A stretch of 64,000 nt of DNA from Rossellomorea vietnamensis (GTDB lineage: Bacteria > Bacillota > Bacilli > Bacillales > Bacillaceae_B): NCBI RefSeq assembly GCF_025398035.1, contig NZ_CP104558.1:1116001-1180000 (forward strand), written 5' to 3'. Under the pieces are notes generated by a model. That model was not told the origin of the DNA. It saw only the letters and a list, made by a program, of their open reading frames with translations, and ran no database searches. This document shows, piece by piece, positions 1 to 9,255 of this stretch (position 1 is the stretch's first letter; every line of letters starts with the position of its first letter). Made by a program: the position numbers and the translations under genes.

Positions 1-443
<443 letters not shown>

Positions 444-656
444 CTATCCTTTCTTTATACATTTATTTTGGTTTTTTTACATACATAGTTTAGATTACCC
501 AAATTCAGTATGACCTACCACAATACCTGTGGAAAAACACACACTATAAGTAGTTTTCCACAAATACCAAGAAAGAAAACCCGAAATTACATTCGAGTTT
601 ATCTGTATCAGTCGAAAAATCATTATCGACTAATACAATTCATGAATACCTATCCT

Positions 657-686
657 AGTTTACAATATTAAAAATCAGTTAGTCAA
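657..686 (-). promoter_or_regulatory. Candidate SigA promoter for pdhA
   Basis: On the minus strand TTGACT (686-681) and TAAACT (662-657) are separated by 18 bases, which would give a leader of about 215 nt before pdhA. The -10 is imperfect (4 of 6), and a TATAAT nearby at about 690-700 lacks a -35. The rest of the 435-899 gap shows nothing else convincing. Confidence 0.4.
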
Positions 687-850
687 CGACAAAGTATTAT
701 AAATTCTTGTTTCTATCAAATCTTTTTGATACGTTCTACCATAAATTTTCAAAACTGTATTAATACCTGGAAACACCCTGTTATATATAAACATATCCTT
801 ATGACTCATCTGTTATAGAGTAAGAAACCAACGGACAGCTTTAAACATAA

Positions 851-891
851 AAAAGATGAAGGAGGGCTTTACGCCTCCCTTCATCTTATAT
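851..891 (-). terminator. Rho-independent terminator of ykyA
   Basis: Hairpin arms AAGATGAAGG and CCTTCATCTT plus an inner AGG/CCT with one bulge, followed on the minus strand by a T-rich run. It lies 10 bases past the ykyA stop and separates ykyA from pdhA. Confidence 0.7.
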
Positions 892-899
892 GTACCCGT

Positions 900-1559
900 T
901 TATTCGGACTCTTTGACATCAAGTTCTGCCTTTGAGTAAAATTCTTGTTTAAGCTTATTGAATTCTTCTGTTTTTGTATTATAGTCCCCATTGTACTTCA
1001 CAATCTTTTCGTATTGTTCATTAATGGAGGAAATTTGCTTCTCAAGCTCTTCCATCGTAAGGTCTTTCTTTTTGAACATGTTATATAGTTCTTTATCAAG
1101 AGAAAGGGCCTCTAAGTAAGAAGTTGTTAGCTTTTCATGGAGCTGATAACGTTCTTCCATCGTTTTTTTCAGCTTTTTCGCATCTTTTTTAAGATCATCA
1201 CTTTCTAACTCATCAATATATTCGTCTGCTTTGGCAAACTCTTTCTTTGCTGCACTCATGGACTCACGTTCTTTTTCGATATTCTCTTTTCTCTTATCGA
1301 TGTTGTCCAGAGCTTCATCGGAAAGCTTTACAATCTGGTCAAACTCTTTCATTCCAAGATCCATGATTTTCGTATAGATTTCTTGTTCCTTTTCTTCCAA
1401 TTCTTGAAGAGGCTTCTGAACTTTCTCATATTGACTTTCTTTGGCCACGGTTTCTTCAAGAACCTTATACACATCTTCCTCAGGTGTAGAACCACCGACA
1501 CACCCCATTAATACAAAAATAGCGGCTCCTAAAATGAAAGCAAAACGAAATTTCGACAC
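900..1559 (-). CDS. ykyA: YkyA-like membrane-anchored lipoprotein with coiled coil
   Basis: A 219-residue lipoprotein. Residues 1-20 are a signal peptide ending in the lipobox LMGC (Cys20), so the mature protein should be lipid-anchored outside the cytoplasmic membrane. The rest is almost entirely charged Lys/Glu-rich helix (about 30-200) with heptad-like spacing, predicting an extended coiled coil. This matches the putative cell-wall-binding lipoprotein family of B. subtilis YkyA, whose position between def and pdhA is the same. The start is GTG at 1559, eight bases after a GGGGG ribosome site. It has its own promoter and terminator, so it is probably monocistronic. The biochemical role is unknown. 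Confidence 0.85.
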   Translation of the reverse strand: MSKFRFAFILGAAIFVLMGCVGGSTPEEDVYKVLEETVAKESQYEKVQKPLQELEEKEQEIYTKIMDLGMKEFDQIVKLSDEALDNIDKRKENIEKERESMSAAKKEFAKADEYIDELESDDLKKDAKKLKKTMEERYQLHEKLTTSYLEALSLDKELYNMFKKKDLTMEELEKQISSINEQYEKIVKYNGDYNTKTEEFNKLKQEFYSKAELDVKESE

Positions 1560-1592
1560 AACTAGATCCCCCTTAACTATTTACCACCTTCT

Positions 1593-1621
1593 ACTATATC
1601 TATGTCTACATCTTTTGACAA
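1593..1621 (-). promoter_or_regulatory. SigA promoter of ykyA
   Basis: TTGTCA (1621-1616) and TATAGT (1598-1593) on the minus strand, spacer exactly 17, each 5 of 6 to consensus. The implied start is about 30 bases before the GTG of ykyA. Confidence 0.7.
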
Positions 1622-1884
1622 TAGGGATTTACAACTGTGGAAAAAAATGTCGATTGGACTATTCTCCCTATTAAAATCATTATGTCTTTTTGCCGCCGGG
1701 TATTCCAGTTAATATCGAATCTCATTCATTAACTTTTTCAAAGGAAAATGATAAACTAGTACCATACATAATAGATTATCTTAATACGTAAAGTAGAGAA
1801 GGGATCAATTTGTATGGCCCTGTCTTTTTTGTGTCCTGACAGGTTCATCTATTTCTATCTCTATGTATCCTAGGAGGAAAACCA
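1622..1884 (+). other. Upstream region of def
   Basis: A 263-base gap without a gene. It should contain the def promoter, but I find no good -35/-10 pair. A CCTGTC/GACAGG inverted repeat lies near 1820-1843, just before the ribosome site. No riboswitch was recognised. Confidence 0.35.
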
Positions 1885-2439
1885 ATGATTACGATGAATG
1901 ACATCATCCGTGAGGGTCACCCCACATTAACCATGGTAGCTAAGGAAGTGCCCATCCCGCCATCCGAAGAAGACCGGGAAGTCCTGAGTAGCTTATTGGA
2001 ATACGTAATAAACAGCCAAGACCCTGAAACGGCTGCCAAATATGGATTGAGACCCGGTATCGGCCTTGCAGCGCCCCAGATCAATGTTTCAAAACGGATG
2101 CTTGCCGTCAACGTTACAGACAATCAGGGGAAATTATACAGCTACGCATTATTCAACCCGAAAATCATCAGCCATTCCATCGAGAAAGCCTATTTAACTT
2201 CGGGGGAGGGTTGTTTATCCGTCGACCGGAACGTACCGGGATTCGTACCCCGATATGCCAGAGTGACTGTAAGAGGCTGGGATGTGGACGGCAATGAAGT
2301 AAAACTTCGCCTCAAAGGTCTGCCGGCCATTGTATTCCAGCATGAAATCGATCACCTGAATGGTATCATGTTCTATGACCATATCAATCCTTCTAATCCA
2401 TTTGAACCGATACCTGATGCCATCGCCATTGAACGATAA
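1885..2439 (+). CDS. def: Peptide deformylase
   Basis: A 184-residue metalloenzyme removing the N-formyl group from nascent proteins. All three family motifs are present: GIGLAAPQ (about residue 58), EGCLSV with the metal-binding Cys (about 111) and QHEIDH with the two His ligands and catalytic Glu (about 152). The insert between motif 1 and motif 2 fits the long Gram-positive (type 2) class, as does the length. The ATG at 1885 follows TAGGAGG; a second in-frame ATG three codons later is less well placed. It corresponds to the B. subtilis defB/ykrB copy located between ykrA and ykyA. It is transcribed alone and convergently with ykrA. Confidence 0.97.
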   Translation: MITMNDIIREGHPTLTMVAKEVPIPPSEEDREVLSSLLEYVINSQDPETAAKYGLRPGIGLAAPQINVSKRMLAVNVTDNQGKLYSYALFNPKIISHSIEKAYLTSGEGCLSVDRNVPGFVPRYARVTVRGWDVDGNEVKLRLKGLPAIVFQHEIDHLNGIMFYDHINPSNPFEPIPDAIAIER

Positions 2440-2443
2440 ACCC

Positions 2444-2483
2444 AAAAAAGACTCCCCCAGAATATCCGGGGGAGTCTTTTTTT
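2444..2483. terminator. Bidirectional terminator between def and ykrA
   Basis: Perfect stem AAAAAAGACTCCCC with GGGGAGTCTTTTTT and a short loop, with A and T runs on both sides. It serves the convergent genes def (+) and ykrA (-). Confidence 0.9.
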
Positions 2484-2491
2484 AGCGTATC

Positions 2492-3262
2492 CTAGATCAA
2501 TTCAAGTTCTTTTAATCCGTGATAGATTCCATCATCATCCACGTGCTTTGTAATCAAATTTGCGTGTTTTTGGACTTCCTGTACGGCATTGCCCATTGCA
2601 ACACCGGTACCGACGGATTGGATCATCTCGATATCATTCAGTCCGTCCCCGAAAGCATAAACATCTTCCATGTTAAATCCAAGTTTGGCGATCATCTTCT
2701 TGATTCCCTCTGCTTTTGAACCGCCTTTCGGAAGAATGTCCATGGAGAATTGGTGCCAGCGGATAAACGTGAAATCCTTGTATTTCTCCCGGTAAAAATC
2801 CTCTTCTTCCTTTGTGCAGAATAGCAGGGATTGATAGATGTCCCTTCCTTTATAAAAATCCGGGGCATATCCCGGGTGGGGAAACTTCAGGCTGTTCATA
2901 CTCTTCTCGATATAGTCATGGTGTTTATGGTTCGCTTTCATCGTTTCATGATTCAAATGAACGACTGGGTGTTCCTTTGTATACGTATCCTCTAATAATT
3001 CCTCCAACGTTTCAACTTGCAGAGGGTTCGTGTATATCACTTCATTTTCAAAAACCACATACTGTCCATTAAAAGAGACGAAGGACTCGATTCCCAATTC
3101 CTCTCTTAAGCTTTCGTACATAAATGGTGCCCTTCCAGTCGCAATCGCAACATACGTTCCGTTTGCCTGCAGAGTCCGGATGGCTTCTTTTGTGGCCTGT
3201 GGCAGTTTTTTGTCGTGATCAAGCAGCGTGCCGTCTATATCAAAGAAAACTATTTTAGACAT
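2492..3262 (-). CDS. ykrA: Cof-type HAD-superfamily phosphatase YkrA
   Basis: A 256-residue soluble HAD hydrolase of the Cof (IIB) type. Motif I is FFDIDGTLLD at residues 6-15, with both catalytic Asp residues. A Lys before AEGIKK and the motif DVYAFGDGLNDIEM supply motifs III and IV, and a cap domain lies between residues 85 and 180. Such enzymes remove phosphate from sugar phosphates, FMN or related metabolites; the substrate cannot be read from sequence. The start ATG at 3262 follows AAAGGAGA. Its position beside def is conserved in B. subtilis. Confidence 0.88.
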   Translation of the reverse strand: MSKIVFFDIDGTLLDHDKKLPQATKEAIRTLQANGTYVAIATGRAPFMYESLREELGIESFVSFNGQYVVFENEVIYTNPLQVETLEELLEDTYTKEHPVVHLNHETMKANHKHHDYIEKSMNSLKFPHPGYAPDFYKGRDIYQSLLFCTKEEEDFYREKYKDFTFIRWHQFSMDILPKGGSKAEGIKKMIAKLGFNMEDVYAFGDGLNDIEMIQSVGTGVAMGNAVQEVQKHANLITKHVDDDGIYHGLKELELI

Positions 3263-3500
3263 GATCGTTCTCCTTTTCTAAATATTCTAGTTGCGATTCT
3301 ATTTTACCCGTTGTATAAGGTAATCCTTTACACGGAAAATGTCAATGAAGACAGTCAGACAGAACCATTTACCAAACTTAACCATGTAAGAGATTCCATA
3401 AATTCCGTACAATATAACTAACACAACAGAGACGTCCGTATTATTGTTCCTTTACTTCAAAGGTAAATCTCGGTAAACTATTAATAAGGAGTGATCCACC

Positions 3501-3572
3501 ATGTTAAAGAAGCTCAGGAAAAAGCTTTTAAAACAGTGGAAAGAATTGCTTAGAAAAAAGACAATTGCATAA
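3501..3572 (+). CDS. Putative 23-residue cationic amphipathic peptide
   Basis: The ATG at 3501 is preceded by TAAGGAGTGAT at good spacing and opens a 23-codon frame beginning MLKKLRKKLLKQWKELLRKK, ending IA and TAA. Lys/Arg and Leu alternate so that a helix would have one basic and one hydrophobic face. A possible promoter TTTACT-N17-TAAACT lies about 30 bases before the start codon. No family is recognised. It could be a membrane-active or regulatory peptide, a leader peptide, or chance. It stands alone between ykrA and rpoY, reading toward rpoY. Confidence 0.5.
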   Translation: MLKKLRKKLLKQWKELLRKKTIA

Positions 3573-3918
3573 TCCCTCTGTTTCTCGGGAAACGATTTTT
3601 TGGGGAAACGCTATTAGAATCCATGACAATCGGACATACTGACATACAATTGCACAATGAATAAGGGACTGACGCCACTAGTGAGCTTTTCCTCCATTGG
3701 CATTGGTCCCTCTTCTATCTTTGTCATGATTTAGTACAGGATTATTCAAAAGCTTTATTTACACGGAAGAATCCTATATAATTTAATACATACATAACTG
3801 AATGATTCGTTCCTATAGAAATGATAGGCTATTATATAAGTTAATGTAAATATAGTTGATAACTTTTTTATCATAGATGAAAGTTAGATTTTTTGAAAAC
3901 GGATAAGGAGAGAGAAAA
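3573..3918 (+). other. Gap before rpoY
   Basis: A 346-base AT-rich region without a recognisable gene. It holds a direct repeat GGGAAACG (two copies near 3588 and 3606), an imperfect GGGAC...GTCCC hairpin (about 3664-3710) followed by a T-rich stretch that could terminate the small upstream ORF, and an exact TATAAT at 3776 without a good -35. The rpoY-rnjA promoter must lie here. Confidence 0.35.
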
Positions 3919-4125
3919 ATGATTTTTAAAGTATTTTATCAAGAAAGTAAAGCAGAAGTGCCTGTTCGCGAATGCACTCAATCTCTTTACATGGAAGCAG
4001 AATCAGAACGTGAAGTACGCCTGAATTTAAAAGACAAACCGTATAACATCGAATTCGTACAAAAGCTTGAGGGCGCTTTTTTAGAGTATGAAAAAAACCA
4101 CCATTCTTTCGAGATGGAGCAATAA
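3919..4125 (+). CDS. rpoY: RNA polymerase epsilon subunit
   Basis: A 68-residue acidic protein (starts [10 protein letters not shown], ends in EMEQ) matching the small Firmicute RNA polymerase epsilon subunit, formerly YkzG. It binds the core enzyme near the DNA channel and resembles the phage Gp2 fold. The family is confined to Firmicutes and is typically followed by rnjA, exactly as here, with three bases between stop and the next ATG. The ATG follows AAGGAGAGAG. Co-transcription with RNase J1 is therefore expected. Confidence 0.93.
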   Translation: MIFKVFYQESKAEVPVRECTQSLYMEAESEREVRLNLKDKPYNIEFVQKLEGAFLEYEKNHHSFEMEQ

Positions 4126-4128
4126 TTA

Positions 4129-5796
4129 ATGAAATTTGTAAAGAATGACCAAACCGCTGTATTTGCCCTTGGCGGTTTAGGTGAAATCGGTAAAAACACA
4201 TACGGCGTACAATTCCAAGACGAAATTATCCTGATCGATGCAGGAATCAAATTCCCTGAGGACGAACTGCTCGGTATCGATTACGTAATCCCAGATTACA
4301 CGTATCTCGTGAAGAATGCAGATAAAATCAAGGGACTCTTCGTCACTCACGGACACGAAGACCATATCGGAGGAATCCCCTATTTACTTCGAGAGTTAAA
4401 CATCCCAATATACGGTGGGAAGCTTGCCCTTGGTCTTATTAAGAATAAACTTGAAGAGCACGGGTTATTACGCAATGCGAAATTAAATGTCATCCAGGAA
4501 GATGATGTCGTGAAATTCCGCAAAACATCCGTAACCTTCTTCAGAACGACGCACAGTATCCCGGATTCTTACGGAATCGTGGTCAAAACACCACCTGGAA
4601 ATGTAGTGCATACAGGTGACTTCAAATTCGATTTCACGCCGGTTGGTGAGCCCGCGAACTTAACCAAAATGGCTGAGATCGGAAAAGAAGGCGTTCTTTG
4701 CCTACTGTCTGACAGTACAAATGCTGAAGTTCCAAACTTCACGATGTCAGAACGCAAAGTCGGAGAAAGCATCAATGATATTTTCCGTAAAGTGGACGGG
4801 AGAGTCATCTTTGCTACTTTCGCTTCGAATATTCACCGTCTTCAACAAGTGGTTGAAGCAGCAGTATTCCACAACAGAAAGGTTGCTGTTTTCGGAAGAA
4901 GTATGGAAGCAGCCATCACGATTGGACAAGAATTAGGATATATCAACGCTCCTAAGGATACATTCATTGAACATAACCAGATCAATCGCCTTCCAGCGAA
5001 TGAAGTGGCCATTCTATGTACAGGTTCCCAAGGTGAACCGATGGCGGCATTATCCAGGATTGCAAACGGTACCCACCGTCAAATCCAGATTCAGCCTGGT
5101 GACACCGTTGTCTTCTCTTCTTCACCAATTCCGGGGAACACAATCAGTGTAAACCGTACGATCAACCTGTTATATCGTGCCGGTGCAGAAGTCATCCACG
5201 GACCATTGAGTGATATTCATACATCCGGTCACGGTGGACAGCAAGAGATGAAGCTGATGCTTCGCCTGATGAATCCAACCTTCTTTATGCCGATACACGG
5301 TGAGTTCCGTATGCAGAAGATGCACGCTCAGCTCGGTGTCGATTGTGGCGTCCAACCGGAAAACTGCTTCATCATGGATAACGGTGAAGTCCTTGCATTA
5401 AGCAATGACTCTGCACAGGTAGCCGGGAAGATCCCTTCCGGAAACGTCTATATCGATGGAAGCGGGATCGGTGACATCGGTAATATTGTCCTTCGTGACC
5501 GCCGCATCCTATCAGAAGAAGGCCTAGTGATCGTCGTTGTCAGCATCGACATGAAGGATTTCAAGATCGCTTCCGGCCCGGACCTTATTTCAAGAGGATT
5601 CGTCTACATGCGTGAATCAGGCGACCTTATTAATGAAGCGCAAACGCTCATTTCCAAACACTTGAACAAAGTGCTTGAAAGAAGAACGTCCCAATGGTCA
5701 GAAATCAAGAATGAAATCACAGATACACTTGCTCCATTCTTATATGAAAAAACGAAACGTCGCCCGATGATCCTACCGATCATCATGGAAGTATAA
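4129..5796 (+). CDS. rnjA: Ribonuclease J1
   Basis: A 555-residue beta-CASP metallo-beta-lactamase nuclease that combines 5'-3' exonuclease and endonuclease activity in mRNA decay and rRNA maturation. The zinc motif HGHEDH falls at residues 74-79, as in B. subtilis RNase J1. HTGDF (about 142) and HGEFRM near residue 390 provide further ligands, with the beta-CASP domain between and a C-terminal domain to residue 555. Length equals the family norm. It is the second gene of the rpoY-rnjA unit and is followed by a strong terminator shared with convergent ktrC. Confidence 0.97.
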   Translation: MKFVKNDQTAVFALGGLGEIGKNTYGVQFQDEIILIDAGIKFPEDELLGIDYVIPDYTYLVKNADKIKGLFVTHGHEDHIGGIPYLLRELNIPIYGGKLALGLIKNKLEEHGLLRNAKLNVIQEDDVVKFRKTSVTFFRTTHSIPDSYGIVVKTPPGNVVHTGDFKFDFTPVGEPANLTKMAEIGKEGVLCLLSDSTNAEVPNFTMSERKVGESINDIFRKVDGRVIFATFASNIHRLQQVVEAAVFHNRKVAVFGRSMEAAITIGQELGYINAPKDTFIEHNQINRLPANEVAILCTGSQGEPMAALSRIANGTHRQIQIQPGDTVVFSSSPIPGNTISVNRTINLLYRAGAEVIHGPLSDIHTSGHGGQQEMKLMLRLMNPTFFMPIHGEFRMQKMHAQLGVDCGVQPENCFIMDNGEVLALSNDSAQVAGKIPSGNVYIDGSGIGDIGNIVLRDRRILSEEGLVIVVVSIDMKDFKIASGPDLISRGFVYMRESGDLINEAQTLISKHLNKVLERRTSQWSEIKNEITDTLAPFLYEKTKRRPMILPIIMEV

Positions 5797-5801
5797 TAAC
5801 G

Positions 5802-5838
5802 AATAAGAGGCTGGCCCAAATGGGTCAGCCTCTTATTT
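5802..5838. terminator. Bidirectional terminator between rnjA and ktrC
   Basis: AATAAGAGGCTG and CAGCCTCTTATT form a 12-bp perfect stem with a short loop between the convergent genes. Confidence 0.88.
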
Positions 5839-5842
5839 CCTT

Positions 5843-6502
5843 TTATAATACCTTTTTTTCGAACCGGTTAATATCCGTATCGGCACCGATGACAATAAGG
5901 ATGTCCCCAACCCGGATCTGTTCATCAGCTTGTGGGGAAACGATGATATCTTTTTCCCGCTTGATCGCCACGATGTTGATTCCGAATTGAGCACGGATAT
6001 CCAGATCGATAAGGGAGTTTCCACTCAGACGTTCACTCGCTACAATCTCCACGATCGAGTGTTCATCTGACAACTCCAGATAATCCAATACATTATTTGA
6101 AATGATATTATGAGCGATCCTTCTTCCCATATCCCTCTCCGGATGAACGACCTGGTTCGCCCCAATTTTACGGAGGACCTTTTCATGATAATCGTTTTGT
6201 GCTTTCACGGTAATTTTCTTGACGCCGATTTCCTTTAACATCAATGTCGTTAGGACACTTGATTGGATATCATCTCCAATCGCGACAATGACATGATCGA
6301 AATTACGGATCCCCAGGCTCTTCAATACGGATTCATCAGTTGAATCCGCAACAACCGCATGTGAAGCAATGGAAGAAAATTCATTCACTTTGTCCTCATC
6401 CTGATCAATGGCCATGACCTCCATGCCTTGATCCGTTAATGATCGTACGATACTGCCGCCAAATCGGCCCAAGCCAATAACTACAAACTCTTTTTTCACC
6501 AT
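5843..6502 (-). CDS. ktrC: Potassium uptake regulatory subunit (RCK, KtrC/KtrA type)
   Basis: A 219-residue cytoplasmic RCK protein. The N-terminal domain has the nucleotide-binding Rossmann motif GLGRFG at residues 10-15 and the acidic end of strand 2 (IDQDED). The C-terminal RCK_C domain (about 135-219) is the part that binds c-di-AMP in homologues. KtrC rings gate a Ktr membrane potassium or sodium channel such as KtrD. Location directly beside rnjA is the same as B. subtilis ktrC, which favours KtrC over KtrA. No membrane partner gene is adjacent and no ydaO-type riboswitch is seen upstream. The ATG follows a GGGGGG site. Confidence 0.9.
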   Translation of the reverse strand: MVKKEFVVIGLGRFGGSIVRSLTDQGMEVMAIDQDEDKVNEFSSIASHAVVADSTDESVLKSLGIRNFDHVIVAIGDDIQSSVLTTLMLKEIGVKKITVKAQNDYHEKVLRKIGANQVVHPERDMGRRIAHNIISNNVLDYLELSDEHSIVEIVASERLSGNSLIDLDIRAQFGINIVAIKREKDIIVSPQADEQIRVGDILIVIGADTDINRFEKKVL

Positions 6503-6540
6503 GTATCCCCCCGCAGTCTATATAATCTATATTTTAGCAT

Positions 6541-6574
6541 AAAAAAAAGGAGAAAATGACATTTCTCCCTTTCC
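6541..6574 (-). terminator. Terminator after cydB
   Basis: On the minus strand AAGGGAGAAA and TTTCTCCTT form a hairpin followed by an uninterrupted T run, 30 bases after the cydB stop. Confidence 0.8.
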
Positions 6575-6604
6575 TTTTTAGTATTTCATTCAAGTTCCAA
6601 CTCT

Positions 6605-7618
6605 TCACTTGTTCCCCTTAACGTAATCCGCATCAAATAAGAAAAGTCTCATCAAGAGATAAAGTGAGGGAATCAGTAATAACAGTCCTGCGATAAAGAC
6701 CACCACCAGTGCCATCCCCATCGTTGGATTCGTGACACTCGTTTCAATCGTGATAAAAGGTTTTAAGATATATGGTAAATGTGAAGCCCCGTAGCCAAAG
6801 AATGCAAAGAAGAATTGCTGCATGACCAGGATGAATGCAAGACCAAAATTCCTTCTCCTATAGATAAAAAATGAAGCGCCAAGAAAGCACACAAGGGATA
6901 ATCCGAACATCCACCAGATCTCGATGGCGCTATTGAAATGCCCGGGATTATGTTCTCTTAAAGATACGAAAACCAGTAAACTCGCTAAAATCGTCGGCGG
7001 GCTCCAGAATAGGGAAAACCTTCTCAATTCTTCTCTTGAATCCATATCCCCGGCACGATTGGCATAATAGGTCAGGAATGTGGCACTGATGAATAAGACC
7101 GATACGATGGACAGGACGACCACGCTCCATGAATAAGGACTCGTAAATAATTCACGGGCCAGGAATACGACCTTATCCCCCTGCTCTTCCAAAAAGCCTC
7201 CTTCTGAAATGGTCAATGCCGTAGACAGGGAAGCCGGAATCAGTAACCCTGTTGCCCCGTATAAAAACAGGTAAACGATATTGTCTTTGGAACCATAGTT
7301 TCCGAAAGCATAAAAGCTCCCCCTGATGGCAAGCAAAATAATCGCGATACTCCCCGGAAGCAATAATGCCGTCCCGTAGTAATAAGCTGCGTCAGGAAAA
7401 AAACCGACCAAACCGACAAAAAAGAAGACAAAGAAGACGTTCGTTACTTCCCATACAGGAGAAAGATATCGACTGATCAAGACATTCAACGTATGCTCTT
7501 TCCCTTTCATCCTCCCGTAAAAGGCGAAGAAGCCGGCTCCAAAATCAATCGAAGCCACTATCAGATAACCATATAGGAAAATCCACAGGACGGTGATCCC
7601 CACGATTTCCAAACTCAT
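6605..7618 (-). CDS. cydB: Cytochrome bd-type quinol oxidase subunit II
   Basis: A 337-residue integral membrane protein with about nine hydrophobic helices and the subunit II beginning EIVGITVLWIFLYGYLIV followed by DFGAGFF. It pairs with the haem-carrying subunit I to form a terminal oxidase that reduces oxygen to water with electrons from quinol. The start at 7618 is preferred over the ATG two codons upstream because the latter lies only one base from the GGGGGAGG ribosome site. It is the promoter-distal gene of a two-gene operon, 59 bases after cydA. No assembly ABC genes (cydCD) follow. Confidence 0.9.
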   Translation of the reverse strand: MSLEIVGITVLWIFLYGYLIVASIDFGAGFFAFYGRMKGKEHTLNVLISRYLSPVWEVTNVFFVFFFVGLVGFFPDAAYYYGTALLLPGSIAIILLAIRGSFYAFGNYGSKDNIVYLFLYGATGLLIPASLSTALTISEGGFLEEQGDKVVFLARELFTSPYSWSVVVLSIVSVLFISATFLTYYANRAGDMDSREELRRFSLFWSPPTILASLLVFVSLREHNPGHFNSAIEIWWMFGLSLVCFLGASFFIYRRRNFGLAFILVMQQFFFAFFGYGASHLPYILKPFITIETSVTNPTMGMALVVVFIAGLLLLIPSLYLLMRLFLFDADYVKGNK

Positions 7619-7677
7619 ATTCATTCCTCCCCCTTAACAAAATCAGTCGGCCCCTTCTTTATAAGGAGCCTTACACG

Positions 7678-9015
7678 CTAACTCGCTTTTTTAGGAAAGC
7701 GTTGTTCCAATTCAGCCTCTGCCGGCTTATTTTTAAACATTTTAATCAATACAACGACACACAGGATGCCGAGGAGTATATAGAGACCAACAAATAACGC
7801 GAACGTCAAGCCGACCCCGTCTGCCTTTGTTGCAGCTTCCGCGACCTTCATATATCCTCGCAGTATCCATGGCTGCCGTCCGACCTCGGCGTAAATCCAG
7901 CCAAATTCGATGGCAAGCATCGCAAGCGGTCCACTGGCAACAATCCCCCATAGCAATCCTTTATTCCATTCATTTCTTTTTTTCCATTTCCAGAATAAGA
8001 TAAATGCCCCTGCAATGAAGATACTGTAAAACCCGATGGACACCATCAAATCAAACAAATAATGTACCCATAAAGGCGGCCGTTCGTCTTCCGGGAATTC
8101 ATTCAACCCGATGACCTCCGTATCAAACGAACTTCCCGCCAGGAAGCTCAGGAAACCTGGTAATCGTATTTCATTATGGACTTCATTGTTTTCATCAAGC
8201 GTCCCGAAAACGATTAAATCGGCATTCTCTTCCGACTCAAAGTGCCACTCTGCCGCCGCAAGTTTCTCAGGCTGATATTCAGCCAGGAACTTGGCCGACA
8301 AATCCCCAGCAAGAGCAGAGCCAAAAGCGAAAATCAACGCAGATACCATCGTTAAACGCAGGGCTTTCTTATGATAGTCCCCTCCCTTTTTACGGAGGAT
8401 CGCAAATGCTGTGATGGCTGCCAGTATGAGGGCAGATGTTAAGTATGCCGTCGTCAGCACATGAAACACTTTGGTTGGTGTCGCGGGATTCAGCATGGCT
8501 GCAATCGGGTCGATATTGATTGCTTTTCCATTTTCCAATTCAAATCCCTGTGGCGTGTTCATAAACGCGTTCACAGTCGTAATGAATAGTGCCGAAGCTG
8601 AAGAACCGATCATCACCGGTATCGTCAGAAGCCAGTGAATCCATTTATTCTTGAATCGATCCCATGTATAAAGATAAATCCCCAAAAAGATGGCCTCAAA
8701 GAAAAACGCAAAAGTCTCCATGAATAATGGCAGGGCAATCACCTGTCCGGCGACCTGCATAAACGAAGGCCATAACAAGGACAGCTGGAGGCCAATCGCA
8801 GTCCCGGTCACCACCCCGACAGCCACCGTAATCGTAAATCCCCTCGCCCATCTTCGTGCCAGCAAAAGGTAATGAGGATCATTTCGTTTGATCCCCATGA
8901 ACTCCGCTATGGATATCATAACCGGAACCCCTACCCCAATCGTTGCAAAAATAATATGGAATGCAAGGGTTGTCGACGTGAGCATCCTGCTTAAAATCAC
9001 ACTATCCAAAACCAT
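7678..9015 (-). CDS. cydA: Cytochrome bd-type quinol oxidase subunit I (YthA/CbdA-like)
   Basis: A 445-residue haem-bearing subunit with about nine membrane helices. The N-terminal haem ligand His20 sits in TTLAFHIIF. A second ligand is in FHVLTTAY (about 185), and the hallmark VGRQPW occurs near residue 365. The quinol loop between helices 6 and 7 is short. Length, VVTGTAIGLQLS and the N-terminal motif suggest the YthA/Geobacillus-type branch rather than classical CydA; that sub-assignment is inference. The operon is preceded by a good SigA promoter with two Rex-type operators, so repression when the NADH/NAD ratio is low is expected. Confidence 0.9.
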   Translation of the reverse strand: MVLDSVILSRMLTSTTLAFHIIFATIGVGVPVMISIAEFMGIKRNDPHYLLLARRWARGFTITVAVGVVTGTAIGLQLSLLWPSFMQVAGQVIALPLFMETFAFFFEAIFLGIYLYTWDRFKNKWIHWLLTIPVMIGSSASALFITTVNAFMNTPQGFELENGKAINIDPIAAMLNPATPTKVFHVLTTAYLTSALILAAITAFAILRKKGGDYHKKALRLTMVSALIFAFGSALAGDLSAKFLAEYQPEKLAAAEWHFESEENADLIVFGTLDENNEVHNEIRLPGFLSFLAGSSFDTEVIGLNEFPEDERPPLWVHYLFDLMVSIGFYSIFIAGAFILFWKWKKRNEWNKGLLWGIVASGPLAMLAIEFGWIYAEVGRQPWILRGYMKVAEAATKADGVGLTFALFVGLYILLGILCVVVLIKMFKNKPAEAELEQRFPKKAS

Positions 9016-9085
9016 TCTTTACTCCCCCTACCGAATTACTTTTTATCGTAAACAGCTCTTTCCTACTGTTTATCACTTATTGTTC

Positions 9086-9114
9086 ATTATAAAACCTGAG
9101 GGTGAGTTTGTGAA
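9086..9114 (-). promoter_or_regulatory. SigA promoter of cydAB
   Basis: TTCACA (9114-9109) and a perfect TATAAT (9091-9086), spacer 17, reading toward cydA. The -35 is embedded in the first Rex-like site. Confidence 0.75.
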
Positions 9115-9125
9115 GTATTGAACAA
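9108..9125. promoter_or_regulatory. Rex operator, site 1
   Basis: TTGTGAAGTATTGAACAA matches the Rex consensus TTGTGAAATATTTCACAA at 15 of 18 positions and covers the -35 of cydAB, an ideal repressor position. Confidence 0.7.
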
Positions 9126-9133
9126 TGACTATT

Positions 9134-9151
9134 TTGTGACGTTTTTCACAA
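9134..9151. promoter_or_regulatory. Rex operator, site 2
   Basis: TTGTGACGTTTTTCACAA, an almost perfect TTGTGA...TCACAA inverted repeat, centred 26 bp upstream of site 1 (about two and a half helical turns). Confidence 0.8.
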
Positions 9152-9211
9152 AGTTTTCTGTTGTTTAGTTTCTCCAACTGGGAACGAAACCGTTTCACCG
9201 CCACCACTCCA

Positions 9212-9240
9212 CAAAAAAACCCCACACACCAGTGCGGGGT
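9212..9240 (-). terminator. Terminator of the heterodimeric ABC exporter operon
   Basis: On the minus strand CCCCGCAC and GTGTGGGG pair around a TGGT loop, followed by TTTTTTT. It ends the 12844-9256 operon and insulates cydAB. Confidence 0.85.
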
Positions 9241-9255
9241 CCTCAATACTTCACA

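Noticed and set aside
3588-3613. Direct repeat GGGAAACG as a CRISPR or binding array
   Set aside because: Only two short copies with no regular spacer; no CRISPR array or cas gene seen anywhere.
6503-6604. ydaO/yuaA-type riboswitch for ktrC
   Set aside because: The 102-base gap is filled by the cydB terminator and a short leader; no room for or match to the aptamer.
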